Below are positions 6,022 to 7,533 of a stretch of DNA of 7,533 nt, piece by piece (the stretch's first letter is position 1; the number at the start of each line of letters is the position of its first letter). This DNA is from Desulfatitalea sp. Its GTDB lineage: Bacteria > Desulfobacterota > Desulfobacteria > Desulfobacterales > Desulfosarcinaceae. The translations under genes were made by a program, and so were the position numbers. The stretch covers positions 1-7,533 of the forward strand of contig JABDRH010000059.1 of NCBI GenBank assembly GCA_013041835.1, in the 5' to 3' direction. Under the pieces are notes generated by a model. That model worked only from the letters and a program-made list of their open reading frames with translations, searched no databases and was not told where the DNA came from.

Positions 6022-6528
6022 ATGACACGACACGCTGTATTACTGGTCGACGATGAAAAAAATGTCCTCAATGCCCTGGAGCGCAGCCTGCGCAAGCTGC
6101 CCATTACCCTGATGACCGCCACCAGCGGGGCGGAGGGGCTAAAACTGCTTTCGGCCCGGGAGGTGAGCCTGGTGGTCAGCGACTACCGCATGCCCAACAT
6201 GGACGGTATCACCTTTCTCAAACAAGTCAATGAACGCCACCCGCATACGTTGACTATCATGCTGACCGGCCAGGCTGAAATGTCCGTGGCCATGCAGGCG
6301 ATCAATGAAGCCGGCGTTTACAAATTCATTCTCAAACCATGGAATGACGAGGACCTGCGCATCACCCTGGTGCGCGCCTTGGAGTCCATCGATCTGGCCG
6401 ACGAACGCGATCGCCTGCTTCGCAAGGTGCAACGCCGGGATACGATCCTGGGCGAATTGGAACGCAAATATCCCGGCATCACGAAGCTGGACCGGGATGA
6501 AGAAGGATATTTGCGGCTGGAAGGATGA
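6022..6528 (+). CDS. Stand-alone receiver-domain response regulator
   Basis: A 168-residue protein, nearly all receiver. Seen: D10/D11 (LLVDDE), phospho-acceptor D54 (VVSDYRMPNMDG), T82 (MLTGQ), K105 (ILKPWND). The domain ends near residue 122. A charged helix follows (ADERDRLLRKVQRRDTILGE) and then a short tail, LERKYPGITKLDRDEEGYL. There is no DNA-binding, enzymatic or PAS domain. It belongs to the same receiver type as the proteins encoded from 2868 and 5130. Known: such single-domain regulators act as phosphate shuttles or sinks, or work by protein contact. Being next to a REC-PAS-HisKA kinase makes that kinase the obvious donor (inference). The tail may be an interaction motif, since 'PGI..(l/v).rde.G.i.l' endings occur after other receivers of this style (recalled, not checked). 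Confidence 0.93.
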   Translation: MTRHAVLLVDDEKNVLNALERSLRKLPITLMTATSGAEGLKLLSAREVSLVVSDYRMPNMDGITFLKQVNERHPHTLTIMLTGQAEMSVAMQAINEAGVYKFILKPWNDEDLRITLVRALESIDLADERDRLLRKVQRRDTILGELERKYPGITKLDRDEEGYLRLEG

Positions 6529-6559
6529 ATCGATCCGCATCCGGAGAAGTTACCGACCT

Positions 6560-7533
6560 ATGGAAAAAAAGAGCAGCATCCTGCTGGTGGAGGACAATCC
6601 GCCCAGTCTCGAACTGATGAAAAAGCATCTTGAAGCCGATGGCCATCAGGTGTTCACGGCCGTCCACGGCCGCGCGGCCATGGCCATTTTGAACACCACG
6701 CCCGTGCCGCTGGTCGTCACCGATTGGCTGATGCCCGAAATGGACGGCCTTGACTTGTGCCGCCACATCCGGCAGGCGGCTTTTGAGAGCTATGTTTACA
6801 TCATCATGGTCACCTCCAGGACCAGAAAGCAGGATCTGGTCGCCGTCTTCGAGGCCGGCGCCGACGACTATATTCCCAAGCCCGTCGATCCCGAAGAGCT
6901 CAAGGCCCGGGTGCAGACCGGCCTGCGGCTCATTGCCTTGGAGCGGCGGTACCAGGAAACACTCGGACAGATGATGCAAGGCCGCAGCCGGCTGGAAATC
7001 GTATTTGACGCCATCCAGGAGGAGATCATTGTCATCGATGCCAATGGGAAGGTCATTTCGGTCAACGGGGCTTTTTTACGCCGCACCGGATTGAAAAGAA
7101 AAACCGCTATCGGATATGACTATCCTGCCTTTTTGGACACTCAACTCGTACCGGTGGTCAAGCGCGCGTTCGAGGAAGGCCAACGACAAGATTATTTACT
7201 AAAGCTGTGCTCCGGAGACGGCGCGGACGACGAACGCCAAGTGACCGCCGTGCCCATCCAGGATGACCACCGGCAAACCAGCATCGTGGTCGTTGTCATG
7301 AAGGATGTGACCGAAGACCGCCGTCACGCCAAACAGATCCAGAGCTTGAACAAGCGCTTGATTCAAACCGCGGTGCAGCTCGAAGTCAAAAACAAGAAGC
7401 TGGAAACAACGCTGCACCAGTTGGAAGAAACCCAAGTGCAAATGCTCCAGGCTGAGAAGATGGCCTCCATCGGTCAACTGGCCGCCGGCGTGGCCCATGA
7501 GATCAACAACCCCACCGGCTTTGTGAGCAGCAA
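6560..7533 (+). CDS. REC-PAS-HisKA histidine kinase, 3' part beyond the window (partial)
   Basis: 324 complete codons are visible; no signal peptide or TM helix, so it is cytoplasmic. Receiver at 6-125: E11/D12, phospho-acceptor D55 (VVTDWLMPEMDG), T85 (VTSR), K107 (IPKPVD). This is the canonical CheY-like type ('GADDYIPKP'), unlike the KPW-type receivers upstream. PAS at about 145-255 (VFDAIQEEIIVIDANGKVIS, ending VMKDVTEDRR). A coiled coil at about 258-302 leads to HisKA: EKMASIGQLAAGVAHEINNP with phospho-acceptor H313. The HATPase domain must lie beyond the window. This kinase class (AGVAHEINNP) differs from the HisKA_2 kinase of the leftward operon. The start lies 31 bases after the previous stop, with GGAGAAG 10-13 bases upstream. 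Such N-terminal REC kinases take input from another phosphodonor and pass it on, so a relay with the neighbouring receivers is likely (inference). Confidence 0.93.
   Translation, partial: MEKKSSILLVEDNPPSLELMKKHLEADGHQVFTAVHGRAAMAILNTTPVPLVVTDWLMPEMDGLDLCRHIRQAAFESYVYIIMVTSRTRKQDLVAVFEAGADDYIPKPVDPEELKARVQTGLRLIALERRYQETLGQMMQGRSRLEIVFDAIQEEIIVIDANGKVISVNGAFLRRTGLKRKTAIGYDYPAFLDTQLVPVVKRAFEEGQRQDYLLKLCSGDGADDERQVTAVPIQDDHRQTSIVVVVMKDVTEDRRHAKQIQSLNKRLIQTAVQLEVKNKKLETTLHQLEETQVQMLQAEKMASIGQLAAGVAHEINNPTGFVSS

Overview
The window is a dense two-component signalling locus. It contains five receiver (REC) domains, two histidine kinases of different families, at least four PAS domains and two HD-superfamily output domains. 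There is no tRNA, rRNA, CRISPR array or transposase. The GC-rich codon use and the 'SDQRMPxMSG ... KPW(N/K)D' type of receiver, together with HD-GYP, HDOD and PAS/HisKA partners, recall sulfate-reducing or related Desulfobacterota (former Deltaproteobacteria). That placement is inferred from protein style alone; no taxonomic marker is present.

Left arm, minus strand (1-2314): a membrane-anchored HisKA_2 sensor kinase (947-2314) is followed, with overlapping stop and start codons, by a REC-PAS-PAS protein (941 to beyond position 1). The two look like one transcription unit running leftward out of the window.

Centre (2315-2867): a divergent intergenic region of about 550 bases. It contains an AT-rich stretch with a weak leftward promoter candidate and three copies of one hexamer in an 11-base register (2541-2568), a candidate operator. 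It also holds a short reading frame (2680-2855) that looks coherent only if one base has been lost from a T-run.

Right arm, plus strand (2868 to the window end): five closely packed genes with no visible terminator between them. They are REC plus coiled coil plus degenerate HD-GYP (2868-4274); an HDOD protein with an intact HDIGK motif (4271-5137, ATGA overlap); REC plus coiled coil plus PAS whose C-terminus appears frameshifted (5130-6017, 8-base overlap); a nearly bare REC (6022-6528); and a REC-PAS-HisKA kinase cut by the window end (6560-7533+).

Working model (inference): the HisKA_2 kinase senses an extracytoplasmic cue and phosphorylates the adjacent REC-PAS protein. The rightward operon is a multi-receiver relay in which the kinase at 6560 may feed the small REC and the REC-PAS and REC-HD proteins. 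The main output would be the REC-HD/HDOD pair. The HD-GYP domain has lost several catalytic positions, so it probably acts by binding or scaffolding rather than by hydrolysing cyclic-di-GMP. No DNA-binding output domain is seen.
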